Shown here one piece after another: positions 37,032 to 45,398 of a stretch of 64,000 nt of DNA. The position numbers and the translations under genes were made by a program. The DNA is taken from positions 3,562,001 to 3,626,000 of the forward strand of contig NZ_CP086594.1 in the NCBI RefSeq assembly GCF_020866845.1. Reading direction: 5' to 3'. Within the stretch, counting starts at the first letter, position 1; every line of letters begins with the position of its first letter. This DNA is from Sphingomonas radiodurans (lineage in GTDB: Bacteria > Pseudomonadota > Alphaproteobacteria > Sphingomonadales > Sphingomonadaceae). A model generated the notes under the pieces. The model had not been told where the DNA came from. It made no database searches and worked only from the letters and a program-made list of their open reading frames with translations.

Positions 37032-38072
37032 TTACTCCTCCTCCGTCTGGCTCAGGCGACGCTCGAGCGCCCCGATCCGATCATTCATCGCAATGATCAG
37101 GTCGAGCAGCGCGGGAACGACCGTCGCTGGCGCGACGTAGGACGGATCAGGCGCCGGGCCGGCGCCCACCGGCCCCAGTATCAGGCCGAAATCCGCCGCC
37201 AACGCAGCATTCGTGATATCGAATGACGCCGCAAAGCGCGTCCACTCTTCCTCATGCGGCAGCGTCAATCCCGGGGTCACCTCGCGATAACGCTTCTGCT
37301 CCAGCCGGTTGTCCGAGAGCGCGCGCTGCAACCCGCCCGGTGCGGCTGGCGCATCGTGTTGCCCTTGGTAGAGCCGGAACAACGTCATCAGCGTGTTATC
37401 CGGTGTTTCATAATGCCGCGTCGTCCCGATCGTCGCTGCCATCGGCCCGAGCCGTGCGGTGGTCAGGAAGTCGCTCACTACGTCATCGACATGATCGTAG
37501 GAGCGCACGTGCAGCCGCTCCGCCCCAACCGCCGCGCGCCAGCCCTCGATGACGGCGCGATAATCCAGTCCGCGCGGAGCGGCATGCGGGATCCACTGGT
37601 CGAACGGCAGGATCGGCCCCGGCTCGGTTTTGTGCTTCACCCCCCATTGCAGATACGCTGAAACCAGCCACGTGGCTTGGTGGCGGAAGTAGATCACCAC
37701 CTCGGTGTCGCAGATCGGCGCGAGCCGCGCGATGACTCGGCCAAGCAATTCGGCATGAATCGTGAGCGCGATCTGGCTCCAGACGAAAGTGCTTATCGCC
37801 AGCCGCGCGGCGATCTTCTCCGTCAGCAGGGCAACCAGCCGGTCCTCGATTCCGTCATCGTGCGCCAGCGCGTCGAGTAGCGCTTCCGCCGACCCGAAAT
37901 CCTCCTCCGACGCCGCCCCTCGCTCGAAGAACATGCCAAGATAGAAGATGCCGCGCTCGCGCAATTCGCGCGCTTGCTCGCGGCAATATTTCTGGATCGC
38001 CGAAGAGCCTGACTTGCCCAGCCCGGCATGGATCACGAGCCGTTTGCGGGGCCCGGCATCGCTGTCAGTCAT
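37032..38072 (-). CDS. Sulfotransferase-like protein
   Basis: 346-residue protein with a P-loop-like LVIHAGLGKSGSSAIQ near the N-terminus that resembles the 5'-phosphosulfate-binding loop, and a later VVIYFRHQATWLVSAYLQ that resembles the 3'-phosphate-binding motif. The C-terminus has a short coiled coil (IAMNDRIGALERRLSQ). It probably transfers sulfate to a polysaccharide or small molecule. The start at 38072 (MTDSDAG) is preferred; upstream codons have no family sequence. Its stop lies 12 bases after the tRNA-Gly end. Confidence 0.65.
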   Translation of the reverse strand: MTDSDAGPRKRLVIHAGLGKSGSSAIQKYCREQARELRERGIFYLGMFFERGAASEEDFGSAEALLDALAHDDGIEDRLVALLTEKIAARLAISTFVWSQIALTIHAELLGRVIARLAPICDTEVVIYFRHQATWLVSAYLQWGVKHKTEPGPILPFDQWIPHAAPRGLDYRAVIEGWRAAVGAERLHVRSYDHVDDVVSDFLTTARLGPMAATIGTTRHYETPDNTLMTLFRLYQGQHDAPAAPGGLQRALSDNRLEQKRYREVTPGLTLPHEEEWTRFAASFDITNAALAADFGLILGPVGAGPAPDPSYVAPATVVPALLDLIIAMNDRIGALERRLSQTEEE

Positions 38073-38240
38073 ATGTTTTGCTCGTTCACCGGACCCTGCT
38101 CGCACGCCGCTACTGCAAGGGGAAGGCCATGCGTGCGAGAACAACCCACCCCAGGCGTCGAGAAAAGTTGCCGTATATTAACTGTGCCGCATCCGCTGGC
38201 CACCCGCGCTCGTACCTCCCGCCATTGTGGAGAGTGAACA

Positions 38241-39026
38241 TTGACGGCTGCGTTTCCAGATAACCGGCTTGGAGCCTTTGCTGCGCTGAGTGATGATGAG
38301 CGCAATTTCATGCTGGACCTGATCGGTCCTGCAAGGACGATCCCGTCCGGCAGCATTATACAAGAACAGGGCCTCCCAGATCCCGGACTATTTGTGCTCC
38401 ATAGCGGTTGGGCAGCAGGTACGATCGAGCTGATCAACGGCAGCAGCCAGATCGTGAAGATCCATTTGCCTGGCGATCTCATGGGCACGCCAAGCCTGCC
38501 GTACGAACGCGCGATGGAATCCTTCTTGGCGCTGACCACCGTCGAGGTAAGCGAGTTGTCGCTCACCGCGCTGGGCAAGCTGTTCGCGACGCACCCACGC
38601 GTCGGTGCCCTGCTGTTCGTTTCAGCACAGGAGGAGCAGGACTTTCTGATCGAGCGCCTCGCTTCGGTCGGCCGCACGGAGGCGCCGTCGCGAATGGCGG
38701 CACTACTGCTTCACCTGCAGTCGCGGTTGGCCGCGCAAGTCGGCATCAAGTCACGCCGCTTGGAGATCCCACTCAGTCAGCAGCAGCTCGGCGACGTGCT
38801 CGGCCTGAGTGAAATCCACGTCAACCGCGTGTTGCAGCAGATGGAGCGCGACGGCTTCATTCGCCGCGACAAGCGCCAGTTCGAGATCCTGCGCGCCGAG
38901 GCGCTGCGGTCGCTCGCCGGCATCCCGAACCGCAAGCTGCGCCGTGACCACGCCTGGCTGCCGTCGCCCAGAAGCGACGAAGCCGACGCCAGAGCGCGCA
39001 CCGTGAGGATGAAGATCGTAAGGTGA
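38241..39026 (+). CDS. Crp/Fnr-family transcriptional regulator
   Basis: 261 residues: an N-terminal cyclic-nucleotide-binding-like domain (about 10-130) and a C-terminal winged helix (LSQQQLGDVLGLSEIHVNRVLQQMERDGFI). There is no cysteine cluster for an FNR iron-sulfur center, so it belongs to another branch of the family. It starts with TTG and a GGAGAG ribosome-binding site eight bases upstream. It is the last core gene before the island: the duplicated tRNA-Tyr end lies 45 bases after its stop. Confidence 0.88.
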   Translation: MTAAFPDNRLGAFAALSDDERNFMLDLIGPARTIPSGSIIQEQGLPDPGLFVLHSGWAAGTIELINGSSQIVKIHLPGDLMGTPSLPYERAMESFLALTTVEVSELSLTALGKLFATHPRVGALLFVSAQEEQDFLIERLASVGRTEAPSRMAALLLHLQSRLAAQVGIKSRRLEIPLSQQQLGDVLGLSEIHVNRVLQQMERDGFIRRDKRQFEILRAEALRSLAGIPNRKLRRDHAWLPSPRSDEADARARTVRMKIVR

Positions 39027-39070
39027 GCCAAGCCGCTGCGCCTGAGCGTGTCTGGCGGCAGCGAGGTAAT

Positions 39071-39087
39071 TGGTGGAAGGGACTGGA
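39071..39087. repeat. Left attachment site: duplicate of the tRNA-Tyr 3' end
   Basis: TGGTGGAAGGGACTGGA, an exact 17-base copy of 61507-61523, the 3' end of the tRNA-Tyr gene (read on the minus strand as ...CCA). It marks the far boundary of an element inserted at that tRNA, and with the right copy bounds 22.4 kb. Confidence 0.85.
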
Positions 39088-39151
39088 GGTGAGCCCACTC
39101 CCCCGCTCACGATGTAAACCGTTGATTGTACGAAGAGAGCTGAGGTCATGT

Positions 39152-39183
39152 GTACCACGGTTGGGTACCAAGTTTGTGTACCA
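39152..39183. repeat. Three GTACCA motifs near the left end
   Basis: GTACCA at 39152, 39165 and 39178, spaced by exactly 13 bases, with the fuller forms TGTACCAC and GGTACCAA and TGTACCAT. Two further copies lie near the right end at 61424 and 61436. Arrays like this are typical of the arm-type binding sites of tyrosine recombinases. Confidence 0.5.
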
Positions 39184-39418
39184 TTACGATAGCGAGTGGC
39201 CACTTACAGGGAAGTGGATTGCGCCGCTCCGAGATGAGGCTCCGGGGACCGTTGGGTGGAAATCGGTCCGACCGCTTTGGAGCGGTAGACCAGCGTAAGC
39301 GGCCCTTCGCTCATGCTCAGCTGATCGACAGCTACGCGCCCAATTGTCAGTCGTTCGGCGATCCGGTTACCAGTGCTTCAACCGGTCATTCATGAGACGG
39401 TTTTGAAGGCACTACGAA

Positions 39419-39550
39419 ATGGCAAGTATCCGAATCATGCTCGCTGAGCGTTTCGGGGCGATCAACGCCGACAACATCAAGCGGGCGCCCGCGCTAATCG
39501 AAGGCGGGAAGGCGCGTAACATCGTTCTCGAGGGGGTCGCCTCCGAGTAG
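39419..39550 (+). CDS. Short ORF, unknown
   Basis: 43-codon frame starting MASIRIMLAERFGAIN and ending at TAG. Composition looks protein-like (few shadows, even residue use) but I recognise no family. It may be a gene remnant left by rearrangement at the island edge. No convincing ribosome-binding site was seen. Confidence 0.3.
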   Translation: MASIRIMLAERFGAINADNIKRAPALIEGGKARNIVLEGVASE

Positions 39551-39604
39551 CTGGGGCCCGGCGCACGTTATCACTTTGCGGCGCCAGGACGGGCGGTCTC
39601 CGAA

Positions 39605-42250
39605 CTAGATGTCGAACGGCAACTTGGCCAGCAGACCGTCGCGCTTGGCAACGTCCTTGATCGTTTTCCGGACCTGCGAGCGCCAGGCGTCGGGTATCAT
39701 CTCAAGCTCCCTCTGCATCGAGGAGAGGGCAGCTGCACCGCCCTGCCGGCGGGCGATGTTGTGCAGTATCCGCTCCGCATCCCCGGTTCTTGCTGCCGCC
39801 AGGGCGATATCGCGAGCTCGCCATTGGGACGATAGGAAGGCTTCAGCGAGATCACCGCGCGCGATCTTGCAGCGGTCCCAGTCCAGGAAGATAAACACGA
39901 AGGCCAGGAAGTCGGGTATGCTGTCCTTCTGCAGCTCGCGATAGACGGACGGGAACGCGGCGGCGATGAGCGGAGACGCCGACACCCCGCGCTGTTGCAT
40001 CAGAAAATGCAGTAAGGCGGCGCTCGCGCGAACGTAGCCTCGTTTGTTGACCATTTCGGAATCCCACAGGAGCCGGCCAGCAGCTTCCGCAGCATTGTAG
40101 GAAAGGTCGACGACATGGCGGGCCATGATCGTTTCGGCCAGAACTTCCGGATGGCGGAGAAAGCCCGCGCGCGTGACGGGCCCGCAGGAATCGAAGAGGG
40201 CGAGGTTGCGGCTGGCCAGCTCTGCCGGGATGTTCGACGCGAGACCCGTCCGCATGGTTCCGGCGGGGTCGAGGGCCGGCCCAGCGTGTCCGATCAGCGT
40301 CGCGAGGGTCTTATCCCGATCGGCTCCAATGTTTCTGCTGAGGGCCTTCTCAACGGCCATGGCCGCAAGGGCACTACTGCGCTTGGTTGGCAACGCGGAG
40401 AGAATTCGGACGACGAGGGGAACCGACACTTCCGCTTGAAGGGGAACGGTCTCGGCGATGCGCGCCAGAACCTCCGCTTCGGCCTTCGTAGATCCAAGAA
40501 GCGAGATGATCTGCGTGAGGACGTTAGGTTTAGCTACGATCGAGCGGAGCTGATCCTGAGATGCTGCGGCTAAGGTGTCGACCAAAAGCGCGGTGCGACG
40601 CGGATCGTCCTTGGGGAGCGACGCCAGGATCCAATCGACGTCAGCCGCAGTGGGATCGAGGAGCGCGCGGAGCATACGGTCCGTCGCGTTGCCCTGCTGG
40701 ACGCCGGACGCGATATCCCGGACGTCCGTGACCGTGCCGCTGCGTCGCGCGGCCTCGACCAGGACGTCGTTGATGGCGGCGCGCTGCAGCCTGTTCGTTG
40801 CGGCCAGGCGACGCGCTTCAGCGACGACCACGTCGCCGGCCGCGTCCGCGATAAGCGCGCGCAGCAACACCGCATGTCTGTCTTCAACTAGATGTTGCTG
40901 AAACCGGCGAAAGGCCTCCGATCGTTGGGCAGGCGGCGCCGTTTCGATGCCGCTGGCGAGGGGGAGGTCGAGCCCGACATCTTCGCCGAGGGCGGTGGCG
41001 GTCAGGTCTTGCGCGGCCAGGACGACGCGAAGGACCTCCGCTGGCGGCAGTTGGGCAAGTGCCGCCGCGGTCGGATTGAAAGGTCTTGTCCGGGCGATCC
41101 CATTGGCGAGACCACCTATTAGGAAGTCGCCGCCCTTCTCATGCAGCAGCCCTGGAATGGCGGCGACCGCTTCCAGCGGTGAGCGCCCGGCAAGCTTGGC
41201 CGTTGTGGACCGGACGGAGCGCGCGAGGGAAAGCTGCCATCTCGTTTCCCCGAGTTTCCCAATAAGGACTTGGAGGAACCGCCACGCGTCCGCCGCCGGC
41301 ATGTGCGACCCCGCGCTCTTCGCGGCGGCCGCCAACGTCGGAGTCAGCCTGTCGATCAGGGCGGAGCGCCTGGCCGGACGCGTGTTGGCAATGTCCAGCA
41401 GCCCGAGCGCCGCATGGGGCTCGGCCTCGATCTTGCCGGCCAGTTCCTCCCACAGCAGCGACAGGCGGAGCGCGTCGCGGCTACCGCGTTCGTCGACGAC
41501 CATTTCGCCGAAGACGTCGAGCCCAAGCAGGGACGGATGGGGGGACTGGAATACCTCATTCGCGATCCGGTCGGACCAATGGTGCCTGGAGGGCGTGACC
41601 CGCTTTCCATCGACGCGGCGCCCCTTCCAATCCGTGAAGCGCGAACGCGCGCCGACCGGTGCGAAGACGAGGTCGAAACTTCGCTTCGCGATCGTCCGTG
41701 GGGAATTGCTGAAAGTCGAGACGGTGAACTGCCCCCGCATGGCCGGCCAGATCGCGGTGAGGATGCGGATTGCCAGCAGTTCGGGCGTGGCGGCTCCGAA
41801 CACCGCGATCGGCACGCTGTCCTCCAGGAAGAGCGCCTCGACCAGTTCCACTCCGGGTCCCTGGGCCGGGGGGAGTGCCGTGGCTGCAGCCGCTGGCAAC
41901 ATCAGCTGACGGCCCGGATCAGTCGGCCCGGCGTCCGTCGCCGCACGCGCCATGGCCGCGGGATCGGCTAAACCGACCCAGTCGGACATGGCTATGATCA
42001 GCGAGCGTGTGCGGACGCACCCCGCTCGCGGCACGGCGGCGTCCAGCCAGGTGCGCGCGACTACGTAATGCGTGCCACTCGGAAGCGGGTAGCAGGTAAG
42101 ATAGGGCGCGAATTTCTCGCCCGGACCGATTGGTCCTGCGATGTCGGAGAGACGATCGACCAAGTCCTGATCTCGGGCAGGCAGACGGATAGTCCCGGAC
42201 AGGAGTTCGTGTCCGTGGCGATATCCGTGCAGTTGCTGGTCGACGATCAT
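39605..42250 (-). CDS. GAP1-type GTPase-associated protein (GAP1-N1 N-terminus)
   Basis: 881-residue protein and last gene of the GTPase cluster. The N-terminus carries the GAP1-N1 signature QLHGYRHGHELLSG (about 6-19), YLTCYPLPSG (50-59) and VVARTW (63-68). The rest is largely helical and Ala/Leu-rich, likely repeat-forming scaffold, ending KLPFDI. From the computational literature, GAP1 proteins accompany TRAFAC-like GTPases in conflict systems and are thought to be large scaffolds or regulators. It starts nine bases after the GTPase 1 stop, so it belongs to the operon. The function is inference. Confidence 0.8.
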   Translation of the reverse strand: MIVDQQLHGYRHGHELLSGTIRLPARDQDLVDRLSDIAGPIGPGEKFAPYLTCYPLPSGTHYVVARTWLDAAVPRAGCVRTRSLIIAMSDWVGLADPAAMARAATDAGPTDPGRQLMLPAAAATALPPAQGPGVELVEALFLEDSVPIAVFGAATPELLAIRILTAIWPAMRGQFTVSTFSNSPRTIAKRSFDLVFAPVGARSRFTDWKGRRVDGKRVTPSRHHWSDRIANEVFQSPHPSLLGLDVFGEMVVDERGSRDALRLSLLWEELAGKIEAEPHAALGLLDIANTRPARRSALIDRLTPTLAAAAKSAGSHMPAADAWRFLQVLIGKLGETRWQLSLARSVRSTTAKLAGRSPLEAVAAIPGLLHEKGGDFLIGGLANGIARTRPFNPTAAALAQLPPAEVLRVVLAAQDLTATALGEDVGLDLPLASGIETAPPAQRSEAFRRFQQHLVEDRHAVLLRALIADAAGDVVVAEARRLAATNRLQRAAINDVLVEAARRSGTVTDVRDIASGVQQGNATDRMLRALLDPTAADVDWILASLPKDDPRRTALLVDTLAAASQDQLRSIVAKPNVLTQIISLLGSTKAEAEVLARIAETVPLQAEVSVPLVVRILSALPTKRSSALAAMAVEKALSRNIGADRDKTLATLIGHAGPALDPAGTMRTGLASNIPAELASRNLALFDSCGPVTRAGFLRHPEVLAETIMARHVVDLSYNAAEAAGRLLWDSEMVNKRGYVRASAALLHFLMQQRGVSASPLIAAAFPSVYRELQKDSIPDFLAFVFIFLDWDRCKIARGDLAEAFLSSQWRARDIALAAARTGDAERILHNIARRQGGAAALSSMQRELEMIPDAWRSQVRKTIKDVAKRDGLLAKLPFDI

Positions 42251-42259
42251 GCCTAGACC

Positions 42260-43312
42260 TCAGTCGCCTAGCGCCCAGGCAAGGGGGAGGGTGACATCGG
42301 GGTCCTCGGCCACGCCGCCATCCCGCATGACCGCCGTGTAGCCGAGATCGGAGAGGTTGCGCCTCTTGAGGCTCCGACGGAAGGCCGCGTTGCGCAAGTT
42401 GCCGCCGACTATCGACATGCCGAAAACGCCGAACTCGAGGCGGCCGGGCACCCGAAGGCGGCCGGCGAGCATCGGGAACTGATCCTGCAGATATTTCGCC
42501 GGGCCTGCCGCACGCGTGTCTGGATGGATTGTGTCCCACGCGGTCACGACGACCGCTACCCGCGGTTTAGAGCCGTCCGGACGCTCGCCAAGCGTCACGG
42601 TGAGATAGCGAACGAGTTCGCAGAAGCCAACTTGGGCCGGCAGGCCAACGTCCTGGGTTGAGGTCGCATGAACCTCGGCGTCTGCTAGGATCGGCTCCGT
42701 CGGTCCCTCTTCAGGGCTGACGGCGAGGGCTTTGACTTCGGTCGTGGCGGGTTGACCGGCCAGTGGTCTCACGACGGTCCGCGCTATCTGCTCCCCGTCC
42801 TCGTCCTCGTCTAGGCCGTAATCGGCGTCGTCCTCTTCCGTGTCGTCATCGTCGTCGTCCTCGTGGCCCTTTAGGACCTCTCGCGCCGTGACCCAGTCCA
42901 TCGGTTGCCTGTTCAGTTTCGAGTTCGCGCGTATGAATATGATTGCCGACGAGCATCCCGCTAGCGCGTCGATCCACTCCTGGGGAAGTTCGTAAGTCTC
43001 GAGCGCGCGCTTCCAAAGCTCTCCCGTGATGTCGGGAACCGTGAGGTTCCTGGCGGGGCCGGCGCCTTCGTCGCCGCGCACGCTCAAGGTGAAATCGCGC
43101 CGGGCAGACTCCTCCATGTTACGCTCGGACCGCGGCGCGAACTTGCGCGAGAGCACATGCGAGACCGCCTCGTTCACGTATTCTACGTTCTCCGGCAGAT
43201 GATCGGCCCTGAGCGTCCCTTTCTTCGCCTGAAACGCGAGCCAGAGGCGGGCGATGTAGTTCGTCTTTCCGGAGGCCGGCCCACCGACGAGGATGATCGA
43301 TCCGTCAATCAT
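42260..43312 (-). CDS. P-loop GTPase, double-GTPase 1-like
   Basis: 350-residue protein. G1 (Walker A) is GGPASGKT at 10-17 and the G3-like PDITG at 103-107 fits a GTPase switch II motif. A probable G4-like VTAWD at 266-270 replaces the usual NKxD. An acidic insert of about 24 residues (161-184, E/D-rich with DDDDDD) interrupts the domain. The pattern fits the double-GTPase (DO-GTPase1) family of GAP1 systems. The ATG at 43312 overlaps the stop of the preceding GTPase gene (ATGA), so the two are translationally coupled. No longer frame is supported. Confidence 0.75.
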   Translation of the reverse strand: MIDGSIILVGGPASGKTNYIARLWLAFQAKKGTLRADHLPENVEYVNEAVSHVLSRKFAPRSERNMEESARRDFTLSVRGDEGAGPARNLTVPDITGELWKRALETYELPQEWIDALAGCSSAIIFIRANSKLNRQPMDWVTAREVLKGHEDDDDDDTEEDDADYGLDEDEDGEQIARTVVRPLAGQPATTEVKALAVSPEEGPTEPILADAEVHATSTQDVGLPAQVGFCELVRYLTVTLGERPDGSKPRVAVVVTAWDTIHPDTRAAGPAKYLQDQFPMLAGRLRVPGRLEFGVFGMSIVGGNLRNAAFRRSLKRRNLSDLGYTAVMRDGGVAEDPDVTLPLAWALGD

Positions 43313-44370
43313 GCCCGCCCCCTGAAAGCCTGCAGCCGCCTGTCGCCTTCTTCCGCCTCCGTGTCCGGCCAGAACTCGGCCGGCGGGGGAAGGGCACACA
43401 GCGATCGGTCGAACAGCTTCGCTACGCCGTGTCCCGGCTCCATGTCGTCGCTCCACGAGAAGGACGCGACCGGGGCTAGCTCCGTCTCGAAGCCAAAGGT
43501 GCCGGCGTATGCGGACAGGTCATCAGCTTCCCCTTGCGGGAAAAGCTGGCTGTCCTGCCACGTCGGTACCAGGAAGATTTTGGGGCGGCGATCTTCCAGG
43601 AGGTCAGCGAGGCGCTCGATCAGCACCTGAGCGTCAAAGCGCGCCCTCGGCACCTTGTGGTCGTTGGCGAACTGTCGTCCGTCCACCATCAGCCAGATCA
43701 CACTCGCCGACCTGAGGAAGAGGAGCCGGTCCGCGTCATTCCGCCCGATCAAGGCCTGCGACCATTCTCCAGGCAGGTCTGGCAGCAGGACGTCTAGCAG
43801 GCGATCGTCCGCGTGGCGCCAAAGACGGAGGTGAAGGAACCCGGCTTCTCGGTCGTTCGACAGCGTCGTATGGCTGGTGATCTGTTCGGGCGGACTTCCC
43901 TTCTGCCACGTCCTACTCGCGCCCGTTATTTCCTCAAACGCGCGTAGCGTGTCGCTGTCGGCGTATGAGTAGCCATCGAATTGGTCCTTCGACAGCAGGA
44001 GGTAGGCGCTGACGAGCGCCGCGGTCTTCCCCGCACCGGCAAGCCCCACGATGCCGACCATGCACGTGGGGCGGCTTTCCATCATCGCGTTGGCCTGCTC
44101 GATGCCGAGTGTTCGGCTGGCGGGCAGGAAGGGCAGGTCGTCGTCCGGTGCGGTCAGGACGGCTCCTCCGACGGAAACCGGCGCCAAGGCGCGCGGTGTC
44201 GCTTCCTCTTCTACGCCGGCGTCCACGTCGCCTAATCCGTTGTCTTCTTCCAGCTCGTCGCCTTCGTCCGTCAGCTCAGGCCGATGGGGACAATTCTCCG
44301 GCGGATTTCCGACGACGCAGGATCGTGTGGCGTTGAACGTGCAGTTTGTGTTGGTGCAGGCGCCCCGCAT
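43309..44370 (-). CDS. P-loop GTPase, double-GTPase 2-like, with N-terminal cysteine cluster
   Basis: 353-residue protein. The N-terminus has four cysteines (C5, C10, C18, C27) with a NPPENCPH sequence, perhaps a small metal-binding module. Acidic linker residues (about 32-57) follow, then G1 GLAGAGKT at 109-116 and G3-like LPDLPG at 196-201, and a WQD-type G4-like sequence (VPTWQDS, 268-274). This fits the second GTPase of the pair. The start at 44370 is the first ATG giving the cysteine cluster and its TGATG junction overlaps the upstream gene stop by one base. The long open frame to 44772 overlaps that gene and is not used. Confidence 0.75.
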   Translation of the reverse strand: MRGACTNTNCTFNATRSCVVGNPPENCPHRPELTDEGDELEEDNGLGDVDAGVEEEATPRALAPVSVGGAVLTAPDDDLPFLPASRTLGIEQANAMMESRPTCMVGIVGLAGAGKTAALVSAYLLLSKDQFDGYSYADSDTLRAFEEITGASRTWQKGSPPEQITSHTTLSNDREAGFLHLRLWRHADDRLLDVLLPDLPGEWSQALIGRNDADRLLFLRSASVIWLMVDGRQFANDHKVPRARFDAQVLIERLADLLEDRRPKIFLVPTWQDSQLFPQGEADDLSAYAGTFGFETELAPVASFSWSDDMEPGHGVAKLFDRSLCALPPPAEFWPDTEAEEGDRRLQAFRGRA

Positions 44371-45398
44371 CACTCTTCGCCGCCGAAACGGGCCTCCATC
44401 GCGATGATCGACGCCTCGAGCAGGGCTCGAGCACCCCAGCCGCGGGCGTCCAAAGCCGGTGTCGATCCGTCGACATCGCCGGTGGTAGCCAACGCCGCCA
44501 GAAGCGGGAAGACCGTTGGATGGTTTGATGGCAGCGACTGGTCCGGGCCGACGGCGAGGCGCGCGCGGTCCTCGCCCAAGGCAGTGACTAGGACTGGCAG
44601 CGGGATTGCCTCGGTCGGACCCACGAGGCGCAGGACCGCGTGCCGGAAGCCGTCGCCCGGCAGCCGACGGAGCATCCTCGCTCCTTCGAGGCCGGCGGCG
44701 ATGGCACGCGTCGGCGGGTCCTTCGCCGCAAGCGGACAGTCGAGGACCGCGCTGTAGTCGGTGATCACCCACCAGAGGAAGTCGATCTCCTCGCGGTCCA
44801 GCTCCTGATTGTTCTTCAAGGCCGCGATGACGGGCGCCGTCGCCTTTCGGTAGGCGTTGTTCGCCCGCGTGCCGGCTGTATCGGCCTCGGGAATGGTCAG
44901 GGTGCCAACGTCCGGGACCTCATGGCGCGAACGGGAATCCCGGGCGACGGCGGCGACCCTGGCGCGGCATGCGGCGATCAGCTTTTGGCGGAGCTCTTCG
45001 ACCTTGGCGTTGTCGATCTGGTCCTGAAAGGTGAGCGCGGACCACAGCGCGGCGGCCAAGGCGTCGACGCTGGACCAGGCAGATCGCCCGACAACTTGCT
45101 GCTCGACCAACGCGAGAGCCGCGACCGCCAGGCACACGGTCCCCTGCAGTTCGTTGCCCGTGAGGACGAAAGCCGGACTCTCGTTGCTGATCGCGGTCTG
45201 CACCTCGGCGGCCAGCGGTTCGGGAAGTGCCTTCTCCCTGAAGCTGTCGGCGATCGCGCCTGCGGCTTTGATCGCCCCGCGCGTGGATAGTTGGCATAGG
45301 AGCGTGCGTAACTTGGCGACCGCCTTGTTTCGTGCGGCGACATCGGCGTCGGTCGGCTGAGCCCAGATAATCTGGGAGTGCTTTGCCATTATGCTCAT
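44370..45398 (-). CDS. Helical GTPase-system protein (GASH-like)
   Basis: 342 residues, almost entirely helix-forming and rich in Ala, Leu and Arg, with no catalytic motif. It sits between the phosphoesterase and the two GTPases, where the GTPase-associated helical (GASH) protein occurs in related systems; the resemblance is from position and helical composition, not a signature I can quote. Its ATG overlaps the phosphoesterase stop by four bases (ATGA). It may link the effector to the GTPases. Domain identity needs a profile search. Confidence 0.6.
   Translation of the reverse strand: MSIMAKHSQIIWAQPTDADVAARNKAVAKLRTLLCQLSTRGAIKAAGAIADSFREKALPEPLAAEVQTAISNESPAFVLTGNELQGTVCLAVAALALVEQQVVGRSAWSSVDALAAALWSALTFQDQIDNAKVEELRQKLIAACRARVAAVARDSRSRHEVPDVGTLTIPEADTAGTRANNAYRKATAPVIAALKNNQELDREEIDFLWWVITDYSAVLDCPLAAKDPPTRAIAAGLEGARMLRRLPGDGFRHAVLRLVGPTEAIPLPVLVTALGEDRARLAVGPDQSLPSNHPTVFPLLAALATTGDVDGSTPALDARGWGARALLEASIIAMEARFGGEE

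Larger units (their letters stand above)
39088..39604. other. Left end of the island without a convincing gene
   Basis: 517 bases between the left att copy and the GAP1-type gene. It contains three GTACCA motifs at exact 13-base spacing (39152, 39165, 39178) that may be recombinase arm sites. Short frames in the middle have no family resemblance, apart from one candidate 43-codon ORF listed separately. Confidence 0.6.

Noticed and set aside
43371-44772. 487-codon version of GTPase 2
   Set aside because: The extra N-terminal part overlaps the preceding gene and is Arg/Gly/Pro-rich without structure; the start at 44370 with the cysteine cluster is better.
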